From Membranipora membranacea (Eukaryota > Bryozoa > Gymnolaemata > Cheilostomatida > Membraniporidae): a stretch of DNA of 64,000 nucleotides. The position numbers and the translations under genes were made by a program. Numbering within the stretch: position 1 is the first letter of the stretch; each line of letters opens with the position of its first letter. The notes under the pieces are model-generated. The model ran no database searches, was not told where the DNA came from, and was given only the letters and a program-made list of their open reading frames with translations. The DNA lies in contig OU612069.1 in the NCBI GenBank assembly GCA_914767715.1, forward strand, positions 21,387,387 through 21,451,386, written 5' to 3'. Shown one piece after another: positions 35,953-47,020 of this stretch.

Positions 35953-37077
35953 AGATAGCGAAAAGCCTCCAAGGCTGAAACCTGGTCGCGAGGAGGGCTC
36001 CAAAGATCCAGAGGATTATGACTTTGGATTGGAGTCATCTGACAAGAAAGAATACCAACGGCTAGCAGACCTGCTGCATGCCTCAATGAAGTGTATGCGG
36101 TCATCAAAAGCAATGACCTCATATATCATGAAGCTGATTGACTATGTTCCGGCTTACCTAAACACAAGAGAAATTGCATCATTTATGTGGTAAGTAATTG
36201 ATGGGTTTTTTAAAGTATTTAAATGGTTTGCCCTTGCCATCGTAAGCAACTTGGGCGATACAAGCTGCATCTGCCACTTTGTTTTCATCACTGAGAATTT
36301 CTCAAGGTGATATATATTGTTAAATGATACAGCCTTGTGCAAGAATTTTGAAATTAGTTGGGTTTGAAAGATAAACTAGTCAGCCAGAAGGAATATATTA
36401 TATAGTAAGGTGGTATTTGACCGACATTAAGCTGCAGATCAGCACTGTCTTGTGATATGCATATAAATATTATATTATATATTTAACAGCAGACTAATAG
36501 TAAGAACATTTTTCATTTTAGCCACCTCTCCTGGCACCTGGTACAAGGCGGAGCTATACGGTATTGAAAGCTGCAAAGCAAGCTTGTGAAAATGCTCTGA
36601 AGTCCCTGTCTTCAGTGACAGTCATCAAGAGGAAACAAAACAAATGTGTCACCATTCGCTTTGTTTTCAGAAAACGCGTATAGTAAAACATCTCAGGTGT
36701 TATCTTACACAGAGCGGAGGAGGGAGGTGGGAATTATGTGGAGAGAGATGAGAGAGAGTGAAAGAAATGATTATGTGCAGGCTTCCAAAAGGATCCGAGA
36801 GCGAGGTGCATTGAATATATTGAACTGCTGTCTGCCAAAATTCAAATGATGCCTCTAATCATTGATATCAGTGCCTATAATTGTGATACTAATACCAATA
36901 CTAATTAGGATACTAATTACATGTTGTAACCGTTATTACCTTGTCATTTCAGGATTGAGAGTCAGTAAGGATGGAGCAGTTGAACGTACTAGACGTGACA
37001 GGGAGATGGGAGAAGGCATGGTGCGAAAGAGACGGAGAGACTGGAAACTGGACAGTGAGGAGATGGGAGTGATAGTG
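35953..37077 (+). pseudogene. Gene AB exons B10-B12 with an HMG-box-like segment
   Basis: B10 (35,953-36,189) encodes EGSKDPEDYDFGLESSDKKE and LADLLHASMKCMRSSKAMTS, then YIMKLIDYVPAYL, ending at GTAAGT. B11 (36,522-36,805) changes frame internally: first SYTVLKAAKQACENALKS, then SPFALFSENAYSKT...GIMWREMRESERNDYVQ, which follows the HMG-box pattern (PxxxFxxFS...GxxW..L...E...Y). B12 (36,953-37,077) is strongly basic (VERTRRDREMGEGMVRKRRR). The HMG box would bend or bind DNA if expressed. B11-B12 is in phase; B10-B11 is not. Confidence 0.55.
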
Positions 37078-37534
37078 GTATGTCATGATTACGGACCATT
37101 ATAGACTTTGCATTACTTTCATATGCTATATATACTGTTTATGTCAAGCAATTGGCAAGGAAAAAATTGCCCCCATGTTTATTAACTATTAACGAATATA
37201 ACTTTATACTTCCCTTAAAGCACACACTTTAGAGTGTACAAATTGCAACAAGATTTGATTGAATTGAGAAGTGTATCATAAACGATGGACGAAAGGCTTT
37301 GTTCAGGGTTGAATTCTTTTTTTATTTATCCCCAATATTAATGCAATTAAATGGATATTCACTGGCTAAATTTGTCAAGTATACATAGGTGAGGATTACA
37401 TGACACATGGGACAGAAAATGATTCCAAAATAAAATGTGTTATTGTGCAGAAAACACCATAACTATCATGGATTAAAAGTTGGAGCTGGACAGCTGCTAA
37501 TAATACAACTTTGGTGATCAATGATTTCTTAGAG

Positions 37535-37980
37535 ATGATATATAAAATATTAGATAATAGTGATCCAGCCCAGGCAATATTTTAGGGTTTTGAAAGCTTT
37601 TGATACCAGAAATCATGAAATTTTACGTTCAAATTTTTGCTTATTTAAATTTAGTCATTCAGCAATACAACTCATCTGTTCCTCTCTATGTAACCGTAGA
37701 CAATTTGTCAAAATATATTCCTAGAAATCAATTTTTAGGAATGTAACCCTTGAAGTGCCCCAGGGTTCTGTTTTAGGACCATTGTTATCACAAATGTGAC
37801 ATTGTGAAAGTTTCGGCTGCTTTCAATTATATTTTATTAGCCGACAACACAAGTTTACTCTGTGAAGATCCTGAAATTAATCCGTCAGAAATTGTTGTAA
37901 TTGCGCAATGGAGCTTAGCCAATGAATTTAAAGAATTGAACATAATACCATATTCCATGCTTTTTGAGTTCAGGTTGCTT
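37535..37980 (+). pseudogene. Non-LTR reverse transcriptase fragment, heavily decayed
   Basis: The segment NVTLEVPQGSVLGPLLS (about 37,737-37,790) is the RT motif G.PQGS.LGP, and ILLADNTSLLCED (about 37,828-37,868) stands where F.ADDTSL would be. The catalytic second Asp is replaced by Asn. There are several stops and frame changes. This is a different lineage from the RT at 25.2 kb. Confidence 0.75.
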
Positions 37981-38414
37981 ATTTTCTACAAAAATAACAT
38001 CCTGGGTGCCTATTGAAAACAACTGCAAATTGACACCTTGACACCTTGACTATTAGAAAATCTATTAAAAACCTTGTAATAAAAATCAGTGTCAAAACTG
38101 AAATGGGAAAAAAAGACCTGTGTTTTGTACCGCTGCTAGCTAACTTTAGTTTGGAGCTATCTGACTAGCACCTTGTTGCATTTTGAGTAAGGATTTTTAT
38201 ATATGTACTCATAAATTATGATGACATGAGCTGATAAAAGAATTTCTTTTTGCTTAGAATTCTTCTAGCATCCTGGCTGAGGTCAGATATGTTTCTGTCT
38301 GACAGCCCTTCTCTTTAAAGAAATTCTGTCATTCTCACTGTTTGCTAGCTCAAATAAATCTAATCATGATTAAATTATGTAATCTAAGGATATCATTACT
38401 TGCTCTAGTTTCAG
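37981..38414. other. Intron sequence
   Basis: No features seen between the RT fragment and exon B13. Confidence 0.4.
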
Positions 38415-38641
38415 GAGAAGAATGTCAGAACCCCAGTGCAAGCAATATTGCTTGCACTGGGGTTCTGACATTGCGATGAAGAGGGAGTTCATTGGTGCAA
38501 GCCAGGGAATTGGGGCGGAAGGTCAAAAGAACAAAATTAGAGCAGCTGGTGAGGGAAGACAACTTTTGGATGGAGCAGTATGAATTTCAGATCAAAATTA
38601 ATGATCCCTTCCTTGCCACCATCACGACAATGTGTGAGAAG
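38415..38641 (+). pseudogene. Gene AB exon B13, broken by an inverted insertion
   Basis: It starts at 38,415 (EKNVRTPVQA) and ends at GTAAGG after 38,641 (FLATITTMCEK). A 51-nt insertion plus an 8-nt repeat (38,444-38,502) introduces a frameshift and stop. Skipping it joins VQA to RELGRKVKRTKLEQLVREDN in frame. The donor phase then agrees with exon B14. Confidence 0.65.
38421..38472. repeat. Perfect 52-bp palindrome without spacer
   Basis: 26-bp arms (AATGTCAGAACCCC... and its exact inverse) meet at AATATT. The left arm is native exon sequence; the right arm belongs to the insertion at 38,444-38,494 and is its inverted copy. Confidence 0.9.
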
Positions 38642-39037
38642 GTAAGGCAAATATCCATATAGCCGCTTGTTTTTTTCGCAAACGCTTGGTGAAGAACGAG
38701 TGTTGTTATTGCGTTGACTCCCTTAATAGCATGTACACAAAATATTGGATAATTTTTTTCCTGAATACAGTAGATAGAAATATGTTTGGAAGATGTCTTT
38801 TAATGTCATTTTTGCATCTGAGCGTATCCCCGATATGATCAGGACCTTTATTGACTATTGACATGGCTTACATCAACGAGTATTAAATCAGATAGCTCAT
38901 CCATCTGTTAAGTTGTTGATTGTACCATTGTCACTGTGTGATTTTGTATGTGAAAGTGGTTTCCAGACCTTGGCCAAGCACCTGGAAATTTCAATCTTGA
39001 TTTTGCTGTTACAAATTTCTGATCAATTCTTTTTCAG

Positions 39038-40418
39038 ACTGTTTTCTACGGTGATGTTCAGCTCGTGCCTCCCTCACCAGGATCTCCCGTAAAGAAAACT
39101 GCACCTACAACAACTTCTGTACTCTCTATCTCTCCAGCACCTGCTACAACTCCGTCTATTTCTACTGCACCTACTATGCCTACTACTGCGCCCTCTACAT
39201 ATACAGAGCATTATATTTTGATTACTGGAAACATCTTACTCGTGATTGGGATGGTTGTTCGACGGCTTGGTTTGAAAGCTCGGGTTTCACTCCTTGAAAC
39301 AGATGGTGAGTGACTGTTACACTTACTATTTTTGCGTAAATATAGATAATGACATTGTGTGTACTTTGTGTTGCGAAAATGAAGCCTCTGCCATATAGAT
39401 TGATGGAAGATATTATCATGCTTCCGAAACCTCTCCTGTCACATTCTTTGTATGATGATGGCTGCTAAGTATTTATGTATTTGCTTGTAAAGTGGAGCCT
39501 TTGCAATGATATTAAGTGTTTACCTCCGCCCAAGATATTGCTGCTGACCTCTGTTTTGGAAGAGATTAATAGAGCATTAGCTGTGTATCCGTTAAAAAAT
39601 TTCTCATTTCAGCTGCGGGTGAAGCTCAAGTATCTCTTATTCTGGAAGATGACCCGTTGGCAATTGTTAAGGCTAGAGCCTCTGTTCTTGAGCTGCCGGA
39701 TTTGCAGATCTCCAATGATAACATTGTAAGTATTATTCATATCCCAGTAGGCCTATTCAGTTTGCCTCATCAGCCTCTCGCTCGCCTGCTTAATTGAGAA
39801 AAAAACTGGATTGAGGATTTTTCAAAGAAGCCTGTCATCCGGTCGATGTTCACGTGGAAATTCTCTCCAAATCTGTTGAAAGATCTGTCATAGTCGCGAT
39901 TCTACTGGATTGTATGCATGTACAGCTAGTACTGACGTTTGTGTCCAGATCAACAAACACCCCATCCTTAATGTGCCGTTTGGATTCTTCTTGAAAGACC
40001 TACATAGCGCTGTCATCTGCATTGCCTTCATCCCAATAATCCTGGGTGTATTTTTAGATGAAAGATTTACAGCAGAAGAAGCAAAATCTTATGCTAAAAC
40101 CAACAAGTCACACATTCGTTTACCAGCTGTACCTGCACATTCAGGAGTTTTTTAAGAAGAAGGGCACGTCATTTTCTTTCACCCTGCCAATAACGTCGGT
40201 ACCAGCTAACACACTTTGATAAAATGATGCCAAAACAATTTAAAATAAAACTGATCGATAATAAACTGGTTCTTTTAACTCAACTGAGCATAACACCTAA
40301 TCCTCTTAAAATGAGCATCACTGTTAAAGTTTCTAAATCAACTCTTGGTACTGCTTCTTCAATACCTGAAAGTTACGATATCTTATGTATGGAAAAATTT
40401 ATTGCCTTAACTAATTAA
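39038..40418 (+). CDS. Gene AB exons B14-B16, C-terminal part
   Basis: B14 (39,038-39,305) begins TVFYGDVQLVPPSPGSPVKK and passes through a Ser/Thr/Pro-rich linker to LGLKARVSLLETD. B15 (39,613-39,725) continues AAGEAQVSLILEDDPLAIVK; the B14-B15 junction makes an Asp codon and is in phase. B16 starts at 39,949 (INKHPILNVPFGFFLKDLHS) and stays open to a TAA at 40,153. A parallel frame (HIQEFFKKKGTSFSFTLPIT) and a further open frame to 40,418 look coding too, so one or two frameshifts probably hide the real C-terminus. I recognise no family. Confidence 0.5.
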
Positions 40419-40865
40419 ATATTGATTTCATTGTGATTGTTAAATTGTATTATTTCCTTCTTTTTTTTCTTGACTTATTCATAAGTTGTCATGCAAATCA
40501 TGTCCTAGTCAGCATGTTATTAATTAATGTACTCCTCCTCTTATTGCCTTGTATTAATATGTCAACTCATGGTTACCTGCATCATGGTGCTTTTTAATAG
40601 CAAAAAATATTTTCCTTGCCCATGTTCATGTCAACATTTCTTTGAACAGATTTATGCCACAATAATATACTTTAAAGATGTGAAAAATTCTTATACGATT
40701 GATTGTATTGCTAGCACTAAATGTAAAAGTTGTGAGAAAAAAGGTAACCGATTATCTGATTCTTTGAGTGAGTGTCAACTAGGTTATATTTCAGTCCTAG
40801 TCCTAGCAAGCATGCATCTCTAAATACTTGATGCATGTCCCTATGATCCGATTGGTAATTGACAT

Positions 40866-41060
40866 GTGAATCGTGTGTTCCGAGCCGAGATGTCTACAGT
40901 AGATAAGATTGTAAAAGCTACATGCTGCCTCCACAACTACCTACTATGTACCGATAATGCTAGGTATTTACCAACAGGATTTTGTGACTCATATGCTGAC
41001 AACAAACTGAAAGAGGGTGATTGGCGTAATATTGTCAACCAATGGCACAAATACACATGA
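40866..41060 (+). pseudogene. PIF/Harbinger (HARBI1-like) transposase C-terminal fragment
   Basis: The 65 codons contain FRAEMSTVDKIVKATCCLHN followed by YLPTGFCDSYAD and EGDWRNIV. This is the C-terminal end of DDE_Tnp_4 transposases, whose IV.A...LHN motif carries the last catalytic-region helix. The upstream DDE parts are not visible in any frame, so it is a remnant. It is convergent with the BESS-domain frame at 41,661. Confidence 0.8.
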
Positions 41061-41274
41061 CGCCAAATATCAGAGGGATCACTTGTGTAAATATGTAAAT
41101 TCCGCTGTGGGAGCTGTCAGTATATCATTATCATCATATATTTTATCACTTGCACTTAAATGGAAAATACAATGATGTGCAAAATAAGCATTTGACTCGT
41201 GTTAAAGTTAATTTTTTTAAATCTGTGAAAAAAGAATGTATTCTGACTGAGACTTAGTATTAAATCTACCGGTA

Positions 41275-41676
41275 TTAGAAGTAAAAAATTATCCTGGTAA
41301 TAATATTATATATCGAGTGTTTGAGAAGATGAATTGTGAGATCAAGTAGAAGTAATGTTGGGGTCGAAACCTGAGGGGGAGGAGGAGGCATTGAATCGGT
41401 ATAAGGTTGATGAGAGCTTGATGGGGTCCCAAAATTACCAGTATAATTTAAATTTTGGTAAAATGGGTTCTGCTGTGCTGGTGCGTTCTGACTCCGGAGA
41501 ATCCCAGCATATTTACCCAGCATCTCCTGCTGAAATAGCAGCTGATTATCAGGAATCAGCTTTTTAACTTTGATTAGCATAGATTTGAAGAAGCTGACGT
41601 TGTCATCAACTTCTTTGGTTGTGTCAGAATGCCTGATGGCCTTCAGTAACTCCATCAGCACAGGATCTGCAGTCGA
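41275..41676 (-). CDS. BESS-motif protein tail (Harbinger accessory protein?)
   Basis: On the minus strand an exon starting after an ATTTTTTCCAG acceptor near 41,676 encodes VLMELLKAIRHSDTTKEVDD, then NVSFFKSMLIKVKKLIPDNQ and LLFQQEMLGKYAGIL, which follows the BESS protein-interaction motif. A low-complexity Pro/Ser tail (PPPPPQVSTPT) comes next. MADF/BESS or Myb-like DNA-binding proteins are the usual second gene of PIF/Harbinger elements, which fits the convergent transposase fragment next door. A host MADF-BESS gene is the alternative. Confidence 0.6.
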   Translation of the reverse strand, partial: STADPVLMELLKAIRHSDTTKEVDDNVSFFKSMLIKVKKLIPDNQLLFQQEMLGKYAGILRSQNAPAQQNPFYQNLNYTGNFGTPSSSHQPYTDSMPPPPPQVSTPTLLLLDLTIHLLKHSIYNIITRIIFYF

Positions 41677-41838
41677 AGTCTGGAAAAAATATCCAGAGCA
41701 CTGTTGTTATCCTATGGGGAGTACAGTACTCAAAGGAGGAAAAGTTTTCCATTTCGCACACGCTATAAATAACTGAATTCAATGCTAGCAAAATTTTGTC
41801 CAAGCTCATAATATGAGCTTGCACAACATTTTGCTACA

Positions 41839-41874
41839 TTAGGGGGCTACATAATATTATTATGTAGCCCCTTA
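41839..41874. mobile_element. 30-bp palindrome flanked by TTA
   Basis: GGGGGCTACATAATA and its inverse (41,842-41,871) are flanked on both sides by TTA. TTA/TWA is the PIF/Harbinger target duplication, so this may be two fused TIRs of such an element. A second short palindrome (CAAGCTCAT/ATGAGCTTG) lies just upstream at about 41,793-41,815. Confidence 0.6.
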
Positions 41875-44800
41875 ACTAGCGTCACCAAACTCAAGTTTAT
41901 ATCATTACTTCTCAACAGAATGATAAATTTGCATCCAGGCTAGCAGTAGAAAGCCAACTGTTACACCAAGGAGTTTATACAATCTTGTTATAATATCAAG
42001 ATAATATTACAAAAATATCCTCTTTTGGATAGGGTTGCTTAAAGTATCAGGAAACAATGCACCAGGATCTTACCGTAGTTTTCCGTTTCTTTCCTGTAAC
42101 AATACACTCGGATGAAGTTTCGTGGTCATTCGTATTACTGGCACCTGTAAAAAAACCGGCACCTGTGAAAAAAACCGTCATTTTTAATAATCTGGCCTGG
42201 AAAACACCAAAATGATGACTATACATGGGTGAAGCAACAGCATCAAATTATCAGCTGTTTCCACTCAGCTCTATAGCAGCTCCTTGCCTATAGCCAGCAA
42301 GATTATAACAAAATCAACTCCTGCTGACTCCCGTTTTCGTCTCTTCACTCAAAACAAGTAAAGAATCACATAAATTTTTTGTGAGAGAAGAGTTTGAGTC
42401 ATGAGTAAACTATTCATTCCGCGTCACGTAAAATCCTTCTTTCAAGAGAACTGGTAGGCTTAAATAGCTGGGACAGCAGGTTTTTGTTTGGAAAATATAA
42501 TACATGCCAACCACTGAACTCAATCCTGTAATAGTACAATTCAATGATGCCAACACATCAGGAGATAGTAACAATGCGCATATATTCATTTGATTAACTA
42601 TGAGCTGCCTGTTGGAGTTTTGTTAGCTTTAGATTTCAAGTGCTTCAACAACTCAAGCGCCATCAAAAATAGCTAACGATGATGGTATGACATGCAGAAA
42701 TTGTTTTGTGTGTTTTCTGTGTTATTTATTGTAAATCATGTGTACATGAAGAAATAAAGTCTAACTGTCTAAGCAACAAAGCCACCATATGCACAAGGCT
42801 TCTCCTCGCTAATGCTTTTACTTACCTATTTCTTATATTCTTGTTCTCACCAAGTAGTTCCTTGTTGTCCGACTCATTGCCCGTGCCAATGTCTAAAATA
42901 AAATTCCAGAACAGGTGTGGTGGTGTTAGTCAATTGCATGAAAAATTCACATAGATCTGAAAATAAATTTAGTAAAGCCTGTATCTGTGAAACTTAAAAT
43001 CAGCGATTGGACCAGGGTGAACATGACGTTGGTGTTCAATAATTAGCAGGGGTGTCATAAAAAAAAACTAAAGGCTCACAATTATTTAGAATCATAATCA
43101 CTTCCATCTTACGCAGGAAAAGGTTTTCTGTTTCAAACAATTGAGGGAAATTTACAATAATACACTCAAATGCAAGATATTTTTAGCATGAAATTCAGTG
43201 AAACTACATGTGTATATACCTGACAGACACTACCTAAGCTTAAAGGGCAACCAAGGTTTCGCAGCAATGCATTAATGGGTAGTAAATAATGTGCTAGGCA
43301 GCATCAGCTTTGTGCATTACGCGATGCAAAACTCAAACTAGTTGCTGACTCTAAGCTGGGTAACACTTCGGTTTAGGGGAGGTTCCAAGACATTGCTGTA
43401 ATGATGATAGAGCACAGGCTAAATAATAACAGGAACAGGAAACTGCTATGTGGTATTCTATTTTAGCTGAGTTTGAGTACCTGATGGATGAAATGTTTCA
43501 GAAGAATTCTGGCTGAATAACCATCCGAATTAGATTTTGTCTTTCTCCCTCTGCAGAAGGTGCAATCTGCTATTAATCGATGAGGGCCAATGAAAAGTTC
43601 TTTGAAACCCTGGTTGCCCTTTAAGCCTATAAAGAGATAAAACTCACATCAGATTGTTTGTGTGGCTGCAATCATGAGTCAGAAGATACATAAATAAACA
43701 CTGTCAAGTTAAAGCTATAATCTCAAATTCAAGCGATGGTTTACAGGCAATGCAGATGCCAAAATTTTGTGCAAAGTTTTCCTTGTTTGTTGCATGTGCG
43801 TGATTCACACGTTAGATACAACCGTGGAGATTAGATTAATAGTGTCAAGATGTGGCTAGCTGCCAAATTTCAGTTAGTCTGTCCACATATTTACAGCTTG
43901 TGCGTTTTTTGATGTAGCTGTAATTTCAGACCCTATATTGCATTAAAGCCTGAAATTGTATTGGTGATACAAGGTATTATATATATTACAATGAACAAAC
44001 CTAAATATTACCTATCAATTGTTGTGACTGTCAGTAGTGGTAGAGTAGACTGTTCACACCTGATGTACATTCAGAGCGCCGCAGATGAGCGATGGAATGG
44101 TCTGATATTACTGACAACCAGACCAGAGACCATCAATGGCGTATTTAATAATCCAGTACAGACAAATATGCAACATTCAGAACTGATTTACGAAGACTCC
44201 AGCCTGTTCTCATAGTATAGTCTCGCTGTTCTTATTTCTCCTTCCTTCCTCTCCCTCTCATGTTCTGCGCAATATAAATTCAAACACAATTTCATCCATT
44301 GTTTGACAGAGGCCGTGGTTGATGGAATAAAGATTTAATGATTACAAATCACTTTTAGACCTTTTATTATTTTGAATGGGTATCAAAGAGCGTCAACAAA
44401 ATGAGCACTGCCCTTATCCTTTTAAGCAAATATCAAACAAGGTTGGCTGCAGGCTTTAAATTTGATGTTCTCTCTATAAAAACGTTGTAGATAGAAATAA
44501 GCGCTGGTATATATATACTTGCTCATGCTAGGCAGTCTCTAGATCAAGAACTCGCACAACGCCTGGTCGATGGTAGTAGTGCTGTTATATCTGAAACCAG
44601 GGGTTTTAGAATAACTGATACAACTAAACTCAATACAATTGAAAGAACAGGCTCACCTCAAATAACTGTTACAAATGTCTGACTTGCTCAAGCAAGATCT
44701 TCTCAGTACAGAGCTATCAGTGGATTGTCCTCTCTACTAGCCGCCAGTCTTTTGGGTGACTCTACAAGTAATATAATCCTCATATGAGTAATCTAGCTGT

Positions 44801-45359
44801 CCTCATGAGTATACATGTTGTACAGTTATCAGTCATAAGTAGAGTCCCTTTCCCAATCTTGCCTTCTTCGTTTATCTTTTGCTTTTTAGGTTTTTATAGT
44901 ATTTTTTTGTTGTAGTTTTTAGTTTGGATCCATAATATATAATAATAATCTATATATATGTAGTTGGTACAAGGGTATAATATGATTCCTCAGTACGAAA
45001 TATGATTGAAGTCTGCACTCTCTGTTTGCCGCTATGTGACTGCTGGTTTCTGGCTGAGACATGTTAATTTATACCTTTGTATTCCAACTACCTGTAAAAA
45101 TGGGAGTTGCCTTCATTTATGTATGGTGGGGCAACTCCAAAGTAATATATGATGGCTTTTAGAATTTGACTAATATTCAATATAGCAGTGCCCCAGGTAT
45201 CAACCCCATCCCAATAACAAATGACTGGTTCAGATGATGCCGATAATGGAATACCACCACTAGCAACCCGGACAGAGACTGAGCAGTTAAATAAGCTAGT
45301 CTCACAACGCACAAATCATGATATATGAAGAATTATTTCTGTATAGTATAACTTTGATA
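41875..45359. other. Region without recognised gene
   Basis: Frames of 82-84 codons (42,706-42,954, 43,961-44,215) lack motifs and splice context. The minus frame at 45,088-45,312 (CSVSVRVASGGIPLSASSEP) is slightly Ig-like and lies downstream of the filamin exons, but it is not convincing. No repeats stood out. Confidence 0.4.
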
Positions 45360-45365
45360 AGTTAC

Positions 45366-45525
45366 CTTCTAATGTCTGATGATTGAGTCCAGCTCAGCCT
45401 TGTAATGCACTTCTCTGCTCCATTGTAGAGATTGTGACTTCTTTCCTTAGTAGTGACTGGTATATTATTCTAACCTCGTCATCCTTTTCTGAGTTCAGAT
45501 CACCTGTCCAGTGTTTAGTGTGTCC
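45366..45525 (-). pseudogene. Decayed duplicate of filamin exon F6, copy 1
   Basis: The minus-strand sequence aligns with exon F6 (49,012-49,176): TTTGTAAG/GGACAC at the acceptor end, a shared ATCTCTACAATG-G segment, GAGCTGGA and AGAAG/GTAACT at the donor. Indels and stops destroy the Ig-repeat reading. Confidence 0.65.
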
Positions 45526-45719
45526 CTTACAAACATGTAGCAAAGGCTTTTGTGTTATATTTGTATAATTATCAATTGAAGCTATGTTGTGGCCAGCCAT
45601 GACATGTTTACTGTATTCATACAGTACAACTCCCTGAATTGAATGATTACATCTGAACAATTGCATTGTGGGATACCTACTCAGACAGGTGCTGTGTTAA
45701 CCTGAATGTCACTATTACT

Positions 45720-45805
45720 CTAGAAGTAACGGCAATCGGAATGTACCATTATTCACATGATGGGCTGTGACTTAAAAGAATTGCATTGTGGGATACGTAT
45801 TTAGA
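45720..45805. mobile_element. MITE-B, partial copy
   Basis: Right part of the element seen complete at 47,270-47,382, ending GCATTGTGGGATACGTATTT. The left TIR is missing. Confidence 0.6.
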
Positions 45806-46630
45806 TTATAATGAGTAATATCCAACCACGTAAATACAGTACACAGCAAAAGTAATGCAAGTATTAACTATTAATGACGTTATTATTGATACCCCTTTAA
45901 TCCTGGGTGCAATGTAGAGTCATCTGACCAGAATTCACATGGCATGGGATATTAAGGACCCTGAGCTTAGCTGGAATGGCGCTTTGTATGAAGATTATCT
46001 TTTGGTGAGAAAAATCATTAAGAAATTAGACAATCTATAAAACTAAACACCTATGACTATAACAGGTTTAATTATCATTTAATCAGGATTTGTTTTCCTC
46101 ATTTTACCAAAGATTTTCATCATTTACAATGAATAGTGTATTTGAATCAGGCTAGGCTAGGCCATCATCTGGGCCGTCCTATCCCAAGAACCTTCAAATA
46201 TTGATCAGTCATATACTTGGTGAGCGGTTCAAAATATGTTTAACTGAACACTGCGTATCATAGAGTAAGAAAACGTCATCTGGTACCATAACAAAGTGAT
46301 TACCATAGATGTAGTGGAAATCAATGATATCCTGACATTATCTACTATCGTTATGCTACATAGCTCTTGGGTAAGGGAGCACATGGTCTAGCTAGACACT
46401 TATGGTGGGATCTTTCTAGGAAATTGTTTTAGATGATGCTAGCAGTGTTTGTGTTTTTTAGACAGTTTTTGCAAAATCATCTGCTCATGTTCCGCTTTCT
46501 GATATTTCGAAAGCTGGTAGTAAAGTTTCAGGATTTTGTGAACACTAAAGTTGTGCCCACATTGCAGTGACCCAACGCTACAGGATAAAATTTGGATGAA
46601 GACATGATGAGAGAATGTGTCAAGTTGCAG

Positions 46631-46860
46631 GTGGCAGGATGGTGGAGTGGTTAGGATTCGAACTTCTCATTATGAGAGTTGCAGGTTCGAATCCCGGTCA
46701 CTACCTATGCTGCTGATGGAGGTCTTCATACATTACCTGAGCTTGCCCACTCCTACCTTGTACAAGGGTGCGCTAAATACATGAGTTGTTCTTAATTAAT
46801 GTAAGCATATTCTCTTTGGCCCCGAAAGGGGCACTGAATAGCAAGAAGGCGTTAGATTCA
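46631..46860 (+). repeat. tRNA-derived SINE (plus strand)
   Basis: An A box TGGTGGAGTGG (46,640-46,650) and a perfect B box GGTTCGAATCC (46,684-46,694) lie 34 bp apart, as in a tRNA gene. Acceptor-stem pairing is weak and an unrelated body follows to about 46,860, including GGCCCCGAAAGGGGC. It separates the two copies of the segmental duplication. Confidence 0.7.
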
Positions 46861-46868
46861 CATTCTAC

Positions 46869-47020
46869 CTTCTAATGCCTGATGATTGAGTCCAGCTCAG
46901 CCTCATACTGTACTTCTCTGCTCCATTGTAGAGAGTGTGACTTCTTTCCTTAGTAGTGACCTTATTCTGACCTCGCTATCCTATTCTGAGTTCAGGTCGG
47001 TCCCGTGTTTGCTGCGTCCC
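46869..47020 (-). pseudogene. Decayed duplicate of filamin exon F6, copy 2
   Basis: The acceptor TTTGTAG, the start GGGACGCAGCAAACACGGGA and the donor AGAAG/GTAGAA still match exon F6, but the interior has lost the frame. Splice signals are better kept than in copy 1. Confidence 0.65.

Larger units (their letters stand above)
45360..45950 (-). repeat. Segmental duplication, copy 1 (contains decayed filamin exon)
   Basis: Homologous in the same orientation to 46,863-47,545, about 1.5 kb away. Shared landmarks are the exon-like part, CAGCCATGAC, a MITE remnant and AGCAAAAGTAAT. Divergence is high, about 20% by eye. Confidence 0.7.

Noticed and set aside
43961-44215. 84-codon plus-strand frame as an exon
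   Set aside because: No flanking splice sites and no recognisable family.
46631-46704. Functional tRNA gene
   Set aside because: The promoter boxes are good but acceptor and D-stem pairing are poor and a SINE-type body follows.
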